Assembly: GCA_037447655.1 (NCBI GenBank)
Contig: JBBHKE010002761.1
Span: 22,260-86,259 of the forward strand
Source of the DNA: Zygnema cylindricum
Taxonomy: Eukaryota > Streptophyta > Zygnematophyceae > Zygnematales > Zygnemataceae
Length of the DNA stretch: 64,000 nt
Reading direction: 5' to 3'
How positions within the stretch are numbered: the stretch's first letter is position 1; each line of letters starts with the position of its first letter. Below are positions 54,101 through 63,928 of the stretch, in pieces. A model generated the notes under the pieces. That model was not told the origin of the DNA. It ran no database searches and saw only the letters and a list, made by a program, of their open reading frames with translations. The position numbers and the translations under genes are program-made.

Positions 54101-57100
54101 AATGAGAGTCGAAACAATACAACAAAAAATTTTGGTAATCACTTAGTCTCCAATCTATTTTTGAACTTCTCAGAGTGAAAACGACATGTAATCTCCAAAA
54201 AACATGTCATACTACAAATAGTTTCACAAATATATATTATACCGTAAATAGTTTAGACACAAACATGTTATAGGATAAATAACTTCCACAAATACATGTC
54301 ATATAACAAATAATTTATACAAAAATATGTCAAACTACAAATAGTTTTCGCAAATATACTTCATAATACAAAATAGTTTTCCTGGTGTATTCCTTGGAGG
54401 TCTGTCTCTCAAACCTAACAAAAATCAATGAAATCCATGAAAAATTATTAAAAAAGAATCGATGAAATCAGTGGGAAAAAAAAAAAAATCGATGAAATAG
54501 GTGAAAAATTAATGCATAAGAATCGATGAAATAGGTGAAAAATTAATGCATAAGAATCGATAAAATAGGTGAAAAATAAATAAATAAGAATCGATGAAAT
54601 CGGTGAAAAGTAAAATAAAAAAAAATTGATGAAATCGGTGAAAAACAAATTAAAAAAGAGATCGGTGAAAAATAAAATCAGAAAGAATCCATAAAATTGG
54701 TGAAAAATTAGTAAGAAAGAATCGATGAAGTCAGTGAAAAATAAAGAAAATATATACAAAAAATCGAAAATATGAAAAAATAAAAATAAAAAAGAAACAG
54801 CGAATAATAAAATAAAAAAGAAATCAGTGAAAATGACCAAAGAAAGAATACCAGCTCTCCTCTCCAACTGAAAAAATGATGGAATATCTGTATCTTCTCT
54901 CAGTTTCTACTCTCTCTCTCCTCCCCAACTCTCCTCTCCGATAAAAAATGAAAAAAACAAGATAAAAGAACGAGTATCGATACTTCCCTTCACTTCTTCT
55001 GTCCTCACTCCTCGTATCAAACTAAAAAACCCTAAAAAATCTGGCAAAACCCTTAAAAATCCTAAAACCCATAAAAATCCTACAAAAAAAACCCTAAAAC
55101 GAAAAAATACCTGAAAAAATATTTAACTGTCTCGTACATATCTCCTCGTATTGACCAAAAAAACCCTGACGTATAAATGAACCCTTAAAATCCTACAAAA
55201 ATCCCGTAAAGAGAGCACTTGTGACTTTTTCCACTTCACTTTCTACTTTCTCTTTCCTCTCCTCTTTTCAAACTAAAATATCACTAAATAACTCTACAAA
55301 AGCCCAAAATAATCCTCCAAATCCAGACGCATAAATCCCTAAAAAAATCCCCCAAATAAAGGCAACCTGTAACCTTAGCGCTGCTCTGCAAGGGGGACGA
55401 TTATCCCTCTCCCTCTCTCTCTCCTTTCCCTCTCCCACTACCTCTCCCTCTCCTCTTCCCCTCCTCTCCCTCTCCTCACCCTCTCCTCTCGCCCTCCCTC
55501 TCCCTCTCCTCTTCCCCTCCTCTCCCTCTCCTCCCCCTCTCCTCTCCCTCCCCCTCTCCCTCTCCCTCTCTCTCCCTCTCCCCCACCTCCCTCTCCCTCT
55601 CCCTCTCCTCTGAGGCTGCTCAACTCTACTGTTCAGTTCCTCTTTCTCTTTTTTTTTCTTTTTAGATACAATTAAAAACCCCCTAAGGACCCCCCTTAAC
55701 TCCCCATGAAACTCCCCTCCTGTAAAACTCCCTTAAAACCCCCTTATATCCCCAGACGTCTTCTTCCCTCCCTCTCCATCCCTCTCCCTCCCTCTCCCTC
55801 CCTCCCTCCCTCCCTCCCACCTGTGACCTGGGCGCTGGACTGGGGGGGGACGAGGCCGGTGTTGGGCCTCACACAGTATTTCTTGGGAGAGGTCGTCTTC
55901 ACCTGGGGGGGGGAGGGGGACGGAGGTAGAGGGAGAGAAAGAGACAAAAATAAATATAACCAAAAGAAGAATCATCCATCCTTCTCTCTCCCTCCCTTCC
56001 TCCCTCCTTCCCTCGCTCTTTTGCTAGGAGAGGTGGTCTTCACACGGAGGGTCAGAAAAGACAAAAGTAAATAAAAAGAAAAAAGATACAAAGAAACCTA
56101 AAACCCTCCATCCCTCTCCCTCCCTCCCACCTCTCCCTCCCTCCCTCCCGCCCTCCCTCCGTCCCACCCTCCGTCCCACCCACACGCCCTCCCCTCCTCC
56201 CATCCTCCCTCCCTCCCTCCTCTCCCTCCCTCCCTCCATCCGTCCCTCCCACCCACCCTCCCTCCCATCCGCCCTCCCTCCCTCCTCTCCCACGCTCCCT
56301 CCTCTCCCCCCTTACCTCCATCCTCTCCCCTCCCTCCCTCTCCCTCCCTCCCTCCTTCCCAACCTCCCTCCCTCCTTCCCAACCTCCCTCCGTCCAACCC
56401 TCCATCCCGCCCACCCGCCCTCCCTCCCTTCCTCCTCTCCCTCCCTTCCTCCTCTCCCTCCCTCCCTCCCTCCCTCCTCTACCTCCCTCCCCCCCTCCTC
56501 TTCCTCCCTCCCTCCCCCCTCCTCTCCCTCCCACCCTCCATCCGTCCCTCTCACCCGCCCTCCCTCCCTCCTCTCCCTCCCTCCCTCCCACCCTCGCTCC
56601 ATCCCTCCCACCCGACCTCCCCTCCTCTCCCTTCCTCATTCCTCTTCCTCCCTCCCTCCCTACCTCCCTCCCTCCCTCCCTCCATCCGTCCCTCCCATCC
56701 GCCCTCCCTCGCTCCCTCCCTCCCTCCTCTCCCTCCTTCCCTCCCTTCCTCCTCTCCCTCCCTCTTTCCCTCCCTCCCTCTTTCCCTCCCTCCCTCCCTC
56801 CTCTCCCTCCATCCCACCCTCGCTCCGTCCCTCCCTCCCTCCCTCCCTTGCTACGAGAGGTGGTCTTCGCCTGGCAGGAGAGAGGGAAGGAAGGAGGAAC
56901 AAAGAAAGAGAGTGGAATAGAAAGAGATACACCCACTCTCCCCGTCTTCCTCCCCCCCACTCCCCCTCTCTCCCCCTTTTCCCCTCTCCCTCTCTCTTCC
57001 TCTCTCCCTCTCCCCCACTCTCCGTCGCTCACTCGCCCTTTATCCCTCTCTCTCCCTCTCCCCCACCCTCCTTCCCTGTCTCACTCCCTCGCTCCCTCTC

Positions 57101-57966
57101 TCTCTCTCTCCCCCCTCTCACCCCCCCTCCCTCCCTCCATCCCTCCATCTCTCTCTCACTCCCCCTCTCTCTGCCTCTTTCTCCCCCTCTCCCTCTATCA
57201 ATCTGTCTCCCTCTCTCCCTGTCTCCCTCCCTCTCCCTGCCCCCCTTTCCCACCCTGGCATTCTCTCTCCCTCTCTCGCCCTCTCTCTCAGTTTGCAGTT
57301 TTCAAAAAGAGGAGAATGAAACAGAACAAAAAAAAAGGGAAAAAGAAGGGCTACAAATATCAAATAGACTTCATGTGTGAAGAAATTAAGGAAAATTTAA
57401 AATATTCTATATAGCTCTACACTAAAATTGGTATACCCAATTTTTGAGTCAAATCCCCTTTCTAAAACCTAACATCGTAGAAGAGCAATATTCTCGGTTC
57501 TTTTTTCTAAGTCGTTTAGATTTTTTCATTTACGGGTATTTGAGAGGAAGAGAGGAAGAGGGAGGGAGGGAAGGAGGAAGGGGGAGAGAGAGGGAGAGAG
57601 GGAGAGAAGGAGAGAAGGAGAGAGGGAGAGAGGGAGAGAAGGAGAGGAGAGAGGGAGAGACGGAGAGAGGGAGAGAGGGAGAGTAGGAGAGAAGGAGAGA
57701 GGGAGAGACGGAGAGGAAGAGAGGGAGAGGGAAAGAGGGAGAGAGCAGAGAGAAAGAGAAAGATTCAAGGATGATACCTTAAATGCGACATAGTCGGATG
57801 TGACATTGACCAAACGTAAGGTGCATGAAACTTGCTTCTTTAACTCAACTGGACAAGGACACAAACATAAAATAGTGTCAATTATTTATTTATATCAAAT
57901 ATAACCAAACAGAATCATGTTTGTTGCATGTATACATACATACACATATATACATAACGATTGAAA

Positions 57967-58003
<37 letters not shown>

Positions 58004-59129
58004 ATATATATATATTCATATATACATATATACATATATACATATATACATATATATACATACATATATATGTACTTTTATATAAATATATATACATACA
58101 TACATGTGTATGTACATAAATACATATATATATATAGATAGATATATAGATATATATGGGTAGAGAGAAAAACAAGTAATTTTCTGAAAACTCGATTGAA
58201 ATAAAAATGCGATGCTACGACGCCTCACCCGTTTAAACCCATTATAACCCATTTCAACCAGTTTGCACCCGTTTAAACACCCTTTTCAACAACATCATCA
58301 GCTGGTGACAAAACTATACAGATCCAAAACGATAAATAGAAATAAAAACTGTAAAATGGAGAATCGAAGGGTTTTAACAAAAAATTCAACACAATCTTCC
58401 TAACTCCAACAGTTATTTTTGACTTCCTGTTAAATAAACCCTAGACTAAAAGCCCTAAAAAACCTAAAACCACTGAAAAGACCTTAAAAAAACCCGAAAC
58501 TCCCAAACTATCAAAACCCTAACATACTCTGAAAACCCTAAAATCCGGAAAGAAATCCACAAAAAAGCTAAAAATCTCCACAATCTTGGAACAAAAAAAA
58601 ATAAAAAGTGTTAAAAAACCTACGACGAAGATTGTGTCGATTTAAAAGAAATGTTAGGCCGTCTTTTATCATCCATCCTCATGTCCTTTCAACAATCTTT
58701 ATTTTTCCTCCTCCCTCCTCCCCCCTCCCTCCCTCTCTCAATCCTCCTCCCCCTCCCTCCCTCTCCCTTCCTCCCTCCTCCTTCCCTTCCCTTCCATCCT
58801 CCATCCCTCCCCTCCCTCACATTATCCGAAGAAGAAACAATTCAAACCCGCAAGATAAAATAAAAATAAAACATAATAAAAAAATAGAATAACAAAAATA
58901 AAATAAACAATATATCACATATTAACATAAAACAGTAACAACCTAAAGTAAACAATATAAAGCAGAAATATACACAATTAACCATATATAAAAAAACTTT
59001 TTTAAAATAACAAAATACCATAACAACATAGTTTACATAAAAACAATTGATATATACACATCATAACAATACAAACTCACACGGAAATTTTAGATCCCCC
59101 GGCTGGATGTTGAGCAGGTCTCCGTGCAT
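47996..59129 (-). CDS. VAP27: VAP27-type vesicle-associated protein (MSP domain, tail-anchored), 7 exons
   Basis: An ER tail-anchored receptor that binds FFAT-motif proteins and tethers ER to plasma membrane and other organelles (family knowledge). I assembled seven exons with consensus splice sites: 59129-59081, 57848-57778, 55902-55821, 52560-52445, 50434-50291, 49054-49016, 48199-47996. All phases agree and give 234 codons plus TAG, a normal VAP27 length. MSP domain: exons 1-5 ([84 protein letters not shown]). Exon breaks match those I recall for land-plant VAP27. A short linker replaces most of the usual coiled coil. The last exon ends with the membrane anchor [19 protein letters not shown] and a short lumenal tail. 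The region around exon 6 and possible extra exons are the least certain. Confidence 0.9.
48230..48440. repeat. A-rich simple repeat in VAP27 intron 6
   Basis: Degenerate AAAGACAAAAAAC units, plus two AAACCCTAAAAAA motifs. Confidence 0.7.
49016..49054 (-). CDS. VAP27: VAP27 exon 6 (39-nt microexon)
   Basis: Acceptor TTTGTGCAG, donor GTAGGT, in phase; reads [13 protein letters not shown]. Charged, linker-like. Predicted from splice signals and phase only. Confidence 0.55.
49927..50201 (-). repeat. Two partial copies of the VAP27 exon 5 end in intron 5
   Basis: Minus strand 50201-50155 and 49978-49927 both resemble the last ~50 bases of exon 5 (GGAGGAG...AATGG... to ATGTG) and each keeps the donor GTATGT. 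They look like duplicated exon ends or pseudo-exons. Confidence 0.65.
50291..50434 (-). CDS. VAP27: VAP27 exon 5
   Basis: [35 protein letters not shown], end of MSP domain. Acceptor ATTGCAG, donor GTATGT. Its 3' end is repeated twice downstream (50155-50201, 49927-49978). Confidence 0.9.
50489..50511. repeat. Poly-G tract
   Basis: Over 20 consecutive G on the plus strand at the edge of the 17-bp minisatellite. Confidence 0.95.
50515..52430. repeat. 17-bp minisatellite in VAP27 intron 4
   Basis: About 110 copies of a unit near GGCAGTCGAAGTCAAAA over 1.9 kb, with frequent variants (TAGG, ACGC, TTGA). The Ser/Lys-rich open frames in it are artefacts. Confidence 0.95.
52445..52560 (-). CDS. VAP27: VAP27 exon 4
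   Basis: [20 protein letters not shown], then [19 protein letters not shown]. Acceptor GGTTCAG, donor GTGAGC. Confidence 0.92.
52611..54400. repeat. Simple repeats in VAP27 intron 3, part 1
   Basis: CT-rich 52611-52800, GA-rich 53070-53270 and 53398-53600, a GAG-rich block near 53680-53730, and a degenerate ~42-bp AT repeat (CATGTCATACTACAAATAGT type) at 54195-54380. No exon seen. Confidence 0.75.
54420..54760. repeat. ~30-34-bp tandem repeat in VAP27 intron 3
   Basis: Unit near AATCGATGAAATAGGTGAAA, then AATTAATGCATAAG, about ten degenerate copies. Confidence 0.85.
55398..55610. repeat. CCCTCT array in VAP27 intron 3
   Basis: Pyrimidine-rich CCCTCTC repeats on the plus strand. Confidence 0.95.
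55821..55902 (-). CDS. VAP27: VAP27 exon 3 (MSP signature)
   Basis: [20 protein letters not shown], then QSSAQVT; basic residues here form the FFAT-binding face in VAPs. Acceptor CCCCCAG, donor GTGGGA. Confidence 0.92.
56021..56047 (-). repeat. Partial copy of VAP27 exon 3 start (copy 1)
   Basis: Minus strand GTGAAGACCACCTCTCCTAG matches the start of exon 3 (VKTTSP); the acceptor CAG is mutated. Confidence 0.75.
56848..56873 (-). repeat. Partial copy of VAP27 exon 3 start (copy 2)
   Basis: Minus strand CAG then GCGAAGACCACCTCTCGTAG matches exon 3 and keeps an acceptor-like CAG. Confidence 0.75.
57540..57765. repeat. GGGAGA array in VAP27 intron 2
   Basis: Purine-rich GGGAGAGA repeats ending just short of exon 2. 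Confidence 0.95.
57778..57848 (-). CDS. VAP27: VAP27 exon 2
   Basis: Acceptor TTGTCCAG, donor GTATCA. Completes PFELKKQ across the junction and reads to [11 protein letters not shown]. Confidence 0.92.
57930..58160. repeat. TA/TATACA microsatellite in VAP27 intron 1
   Basis: Alternating TA, TATACA and TACA units. Confidence 0.95.
58705..58820. repeat. CCTCCCT-rich tract in VAP27 intron 1
   Basis: Pyrimidine-rich tract on the plus strand; no coding value. Confidence 0.9.
59081..59129 (-). CDS. VAP27: VAP27 exon 1 (start codon)
   Basis: [16 protein letters not shown], donor GTGAGT, phase 1. The ATG is the first on the sense strand after the CRE-type palindromes. Confidence 0.85.
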
Positions 59130-59131
59130 GA

Positions 59132-59160
59132 TGACGTCAGCGATAGTTGCGATGACGTCA
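59132..59160 (-). promoter_or_regulatory. Two CRE-type palindromes upstream of VAP27
   Basis: TGACGTCA at 59132-59139 and 59153-59160, each within GCTGACGTCATC on the sense strand. This is the bZIP (CRE/TGACG) core; the first copy begins 3 bases from the ATG, so it may lie in the 5' UTR. Confidence 0.6.
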
Positions 59161-59173
59161 GCAACCTTGGCAC

Positions 59174-59273
59174 AAACCCTAGATTTTGATCAAACTGGAG
59201 TTTTAGCTGAAACCCTAATTATTCGCGAAACCCTAATTTTCGTTCTTTCAGATGGAATTTGCGTAACCCTAAA
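59174..59273 (-). promoter_or_regulatory. Telo-box cluster upstream of VAP27
   Basis: Four AACCCTA-type motifs on the plus strand (59174, 59210, 59228, 59265), i.e. TTAGGGTTT-like in gene sense. Telo-boxes are common in promoters and 5' UTRs of plant housekeeping genes. Confidence 0.6.
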
Positions 59274-60191
59274 TGTCTGTCGACGGTATGCCTGCGCTCA
59301 ACTCATGCAGCAATTGCCGTACGGTTCTGTACTGTAACATACTTTCGTACGAACAACTTATTGTAATGGTACTTTCGCATGTAACCGAAACTTAGTCTTG
59401 TTGCTTTGTTTTTTAGCGAAGATTTTCAGAGCATTCGGATGTAAACGCAAATAACTTGTCACTTAAAAAAGTGACTTACGTAGACGTGTACGAAACAATG
59501 TGACAGATGAAGTGGTACACAAAATGAGAAGAAATTTCCACTTAGCTTCAATTTGAGGCGTTTCTCCGCATACTGTACAATTTTTTTGACTTCGTAATGT
59601 TCGTACGCCACATTGTCGACGTGTCGAAACCCTAAAATACCTTTCGATGTCGCACAGAAATGAGGTTTCGTTTTTCGTCTTCCCACTTGCCGATAGGTGG
59701 CCAATGTTTTTCGTACGCCGTATGTGTGAATACACGTTTGTTTGAGAGAGACGGCCCCTGTACGGAAATCAACGCACGGAAAACAGTACGCACAGGCTGG
59801 AAACGTGCAGTGTGTTTTTTTTTGGTACTCCGCGCACAAAAATTGTAAATAGCTTCAGACACGTGCAACAGCGTCTGCCTATTCGTTCACCTTATTGGAT
59901 TTTATTTCAAATCACCTCGTGAGGTGATTTGATGTAAAGTTTGAACATGTGTTGAAAGGACGTGAAAGTGGATCGAAATACGGTAGACGACAAACCCTGT
60001 ACGTATAAAGTTTCAAGGTAACGCAACTTGTACGGTGGTAATTTCTATTTTATTGAACTAGGTTGAATAATACGACCATATTGAATAGCTGACGCACGGC
60101 CACATTGACGATGATTTTCAGCCTCGCACGACGGCAGGAATAAACGGATTTGTCAAATTGGGTCTCAAGTCTCAACTTCAACTTCAACTTT
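59274..60191. other. Upstream/intergenic DNA
   Basis: No gene supported. A perfect short inverted repeat (CAAATCACCT / AGGTGATTTG, 59910-59933) is present. Frames at 59459-59868 overlap in several registers without family similarity. Confidence 0.4.
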
Positions 60192-60386
60192 ACAATTAAC
60201 CGCAGTATCATGTTATGTTTTTTCGCCACTAAACATATCTGCACCGTATATTGTCATATGACGGCCGCGATTGAAAGGTAATATTCTCAGCCTTCGGACA
60301 AGGTCTCAATTGAAATCCAACAAGGTGTACAGAGAAAGATGCTGTAAATGGCTAAAACCTTGACGATAAAAACGATTCGCGGTGTA
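60192..60386. mobile_element. MITE of the TACACCGCGAATCG family, diverged copy 2
   Basis: The right end AACGATTCGCGGTGTA at 60371-60386 is clear. The left end is degraded but keeps the subterminal TTATGTTTTTTCGCCACTAA stretch. Confidence 0.5.
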
Positions 60387-60537
60387 CTCCAATTTCTAAT
60401 TTTAGACCGTCGATTGGAAGCTAAGAAGCTTGCATTTTAATCGAAACCGTCAGATCTAAAAACTGACATTTGTGTACGGAGAAAAGATGTTTTAAGAGAC
60501 GAAAAAAACATTAACACTAATAACGATTCACGGTATA
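60387..60537. mobile_element. Right half of another MITE of the same family
   Basis: 60470-60537 (GTGTACGGAGAAAAGATG, then ACGAAAAAAACATTAACACT, then the terminal AATAACGATTCACGGTATA) matches the right arm of the 63087-63300 copy. No left end found. Confidence 0.5.
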
Positions 60538-60795
60538 CTGAACCTTGCAACTTTCCACAAGCCTACGGACGCCCGGTGGGTCTGTGGGTTCGAGGAATTG
60601 GACGCATCCACGTCGCCCCCCCTTCATTTCGTTTTACGACGCGCTGTGCCGCGTAGCCGCGCGTGTGGAAAACTGACGGACGAAAAAACACGAAACATTT
60701 ATGTGCACCGTTTTCATTATCGAAATTCGCGGGCCTATTTTCATTTTCGTTTTTCTACCCTACAAGGGTCAAGTTCCATCAGTCAAAAAGTGGGG

Positions 60796-61318
60796 TACAC
60801 CGCGAATCGTTATTAATGTCAATAACTCTAATTTGGGTTTTTTAAATTTTGATTTTTTTTTCAAATAGGATATATGATTTTAATTTTTCCTTGATGTTAA
60901 TTAAAGTACCGTACAAAAGAGTGTAAAGCCCGAAAGTACAATAAAATCTAAATAGTGTGGTGTACGGTCGATGTCAGACCGTACATAAATGTACCTTTTC
61001 AAGTGAAAATTTACATAAACTGAATTAATCGATTGACAGAACGGCAAAACGGGATTAGTCCGACACGATTAGTATGGCATGTACAAATATTTTAAATTCG
61101 CGACGGCGTACGATTTCTTATATTTTGTACGAATACATATATTAATGTATATAATCGTACGACGAATATTCCATTTTTGTTGTTCCCAAATTAGCATTAA
61201 CGTCGAAATTAGAATACACCTTTTTTTGAAAAAAAATCAAATTCTTAATTAGCATCAAGTACGGTAAATTTTCTTCAACACTATTTCAACTTTGATCCTA
61301 ATAACGATTCGCGGTGTA
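60796..61318. mobile_element. MITE of the TACACCGCGAATCG family, copy 3 (523 bp)
   Basis: The left end TACACCGCGAATCGTTATTA and right end TAATAACGATTCGCGGTGTA are exact inverse complements, flanked by or including TA. The interior is AT-rich and non-coding. Confidence 0.75.
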
Positions 61319-63086
61319 GTTTACAAAAAAATCCGGGACTATCCGTACTAAACCGTACCGCTTATATTGTTTTTATACTAGAAACAACATTAAGAGAATC
61401 TTGCCAATACTCTACAAAGGTCTGGGAGGTAATACTGACCGTCGGATGTTCATCTGCGAGGCGTTCGCTTCATTTTTCTCTGTAAATGCCAACATACAGA
61501 GGTGGGTACAGAGGTGGGTTGGGTTGGCAATTACAGAAAAAAATTAATCGTGACACGCTGGACGAATAAGCTACATATCACGATAGAAAACCAACGAAAG
61601 TTGACGAAATTTGCACATGGTATGTACTTTCCAAAATGCACCTGAAAATTAAAAAAATAATCTCGAAACGGTCCTTCGTCGCGCCATTTTTGGCAACGCT
61701 CTTTTGTCACACTATTTCCGGCAAAGGATTTTCGTCATGTTCGAAAAGAAGATCCCTAGAAAATGAGTTGGCGTAAAAGACTGGCATTTGCAAAAAGTAC
61801 AAAAGTTCAACTTGATACGCCGGTACATGGTATGCAAGTGAAGATTTGAAGTGAAATTTGTCCGTGTTAAGATATTTAAAAGATTTTGAATATCCGGCCA
61901 AAACCCACGTGGTGCCAGTCAATGTATAACAAATGGTTTAGATTGCATGGAACATCACCAGAGGTGGTCGTGACGATTATTTAAACGATCATGGAACTGA
62001 TCTTTCAATAACGCTGTACCCGCATGGCACGTTCAGTTTATCATGCCTGCTGCGCACCGCTTTTTTGTCATTGTCATCATGATGATTTGTTGTCTCTCTC
62101 AAAAGGTTCTGGTCTCTTTTTTTTTATCTCTGTGGCTCTCTCTCCTACACACACACAAAAAACCCAAAACTCAAAAACCTGACCACATCTTGTCATAACA
62201 TTTATTTGTGATTGTGATTTTGTGTTTCGTGTTTTATGTCACATGCTTCCATTATGCCCATGGAGAACCTACCAAGAGGCCAAAGCAACAGGGGGTCGGA
62301 TTAAGACATTAACATCTACATGGTTAATGAACTAATACATTGGACCGTTGGTACTCAATGACTAAGAGGAGAATTGGACGCAACGTTGAGTATGGAAATG
62401 AAGGTGGCGAAGCAGAAGATGGGAAAAATGATGGACAAAGAAGGTGCACCCGAACGAGTAGTGTGTAACCAACCTCTTTTACTCTGAACATGGAAGAAGC
62501 TAGACGAGATGGAATGGGTTGTCAAATAGATACGATTTTAGATAATACCATGATACAATACACGCGACCCATGCGATAGTAAAAGGTATTGGGCAAACTT
62601 GTTCTCTCATTTTAAATGTTTATGATCGTTATGGAGCAATTTTTAACAATCTTGTATGTTACGAATGTTTTCTGGTTGAAGTTTTTAGTCTTGATTTCAA
62701 TTGTTTTAAAATAAGAGGGAGTTTTTTTGGTGATGTGTTTATAGTACAAAAATGGTGGGCACGTAAGAAGAGAAGCTGCATCAAGGAGAAAGGACGTTTT
62801 CTGACTACATCCAAAACTAGGATGAAGGAGTTTGGGTTCGTACGAATGACCGTACAAATAGTTTCACAATAATTCCGATGTATGTATGTAGAGTGTAACT
62901 TAACTGAGATACATTTTGAGTGTCTGAATCTGAAAACTATTCTAAGTCCTAAATGTTCTCTCCTAGGAGCATCGCAAGCATCTAATCTAATAAGAAGAGC
63001 AGTTACAAGAGCTGGTGGTTTTCGGGTATTGAAAAGGAAAATACAAGTTAAAAGGGAAAATGAGCTTAAAAATGTGCGTTCTAAAG
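61319..63086. other. Intergenic DNA, nothing recognised
   Basis: No long frame, no repeat array and no domain similarity that I can support. Confidence 0.4.
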
Positions 63087-63300
63087 TACACCTTGTATCG
63101 CTATTGGTGTTAATGTTTTTTTTGCCACATAAAACATCTCTTCTCTGTACACGTTTGTCGGATTATAGAATTGACAATTGCGATTGAAATCTAAGACTCT
63201 CACCTTCTGATTGGAGGTCTCCAATCGGACAAGTGTGTATGGAGAAATGATGTTTGAAGTGGCGAAAAAAACATTAGCACCAATAGCGATACACAGTGTA
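63087..63300. mobile_element. MITE with ~70-bp inverted arms, copy 4 (214 bp)
   Basis: The left arm TACACCTTGTATCGCTATTG, then GTGTTAATG..., mirrors the right arm ending CAATAGCGATACACAGTGTA over about 70 bp; TA at both ends. Same subterminal sequence as the 60387-60537 half copy. Confidence 0.75.
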
Positions 63301-63815
63301 CTTTATAAATAGAAAACATTAAACCGATAAAGTTGTTGAAATATCATTTTCATCGAATGCTAATTAGACCAAATAGATGTGAAACTCTAGCCCAAATTAA
63401 TGACGTTTTTATTATGTTTTTTCTAGCTGTCATGTGTAGCGAGCACTAAGGAAAATCTGTTGTTTTTTCATTCGGTGACCATTATTTTTTCATTCGACAA
63501 CCATGTAACAGAAACTTGAGGAATATACTCCTAAATGTTATTACTGATATTGCTAAATTTGGTTTTTCTTTAAAAACATAAGAAAATAAAAAAGTGTTCT
63601 CTATTTCAATTTGTTTTTGTGATTTAGGCTTTAAAATATATGGTGTTCCATTGGTGCACACAGTTTGACTGAAGTATTCATCGTTCACAAAAACATCACG
63701 TATTGACATTCAATACTGAGTTTTAAATGATAAATTATTTTATGTTCAACAAGTGAAAACATGGTCCTGGGTTAACATTGCTTAACATCTTAGAAAACAC
63801 ACGCTTGTTATTGTA
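63301..63815. other. Intergenic DNA, nothing recognised
   Basis: AT-rich, no supported gene. Confidence 0.4.
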
Positions 63816-63928
63816 ACTCTGAGACCTCCATAAGTCCTCAGAGTGGACAGCTTCCAAGAAGCCTCTAGGATAATCCTGACCCCTTTGTGTTTAAGCAAAA
63901 ATAACTGCCACCCTGGCAGACAAAAACC
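63816..63928 (-). repeat. Copia LTR fragment (end), minus orientation
   Basis: CTCTGAGACCTCCATAAGTC through AACTGCCACC matches the low-coordinate end of the element D LTR (17349 onward). Confidence 0.85.

Larger units (their letters stand above)
55760..57260. repeat. CCCTCCCT-rich block, mostly VAP27 intron 2
   Basis: Long pyrimidine array interrupted only by exon 3 and by two copies of the exon 3 start (56021-56047 and 56848-56873). Confidence 0.95.

Noticed and set aside
56052-57032. 326-codon Gly/Arg/Glu-rich minus-strand frame
   Set aside because: Artefact of the CCCTCCCT block in VAP27 intron 2; no start context, no domain.
59459-59868. Overlapping 78-126-codon minus frames
   Set aside because: Three registers overlap with no consistent coding signal or recognised family.
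59910-59933. Perfect 10-bp inverted repeat as a terminator or regulatory hairpin
   Set aside because: No neighbouring gene end or second copy; likely chance in AT-rich DNA.
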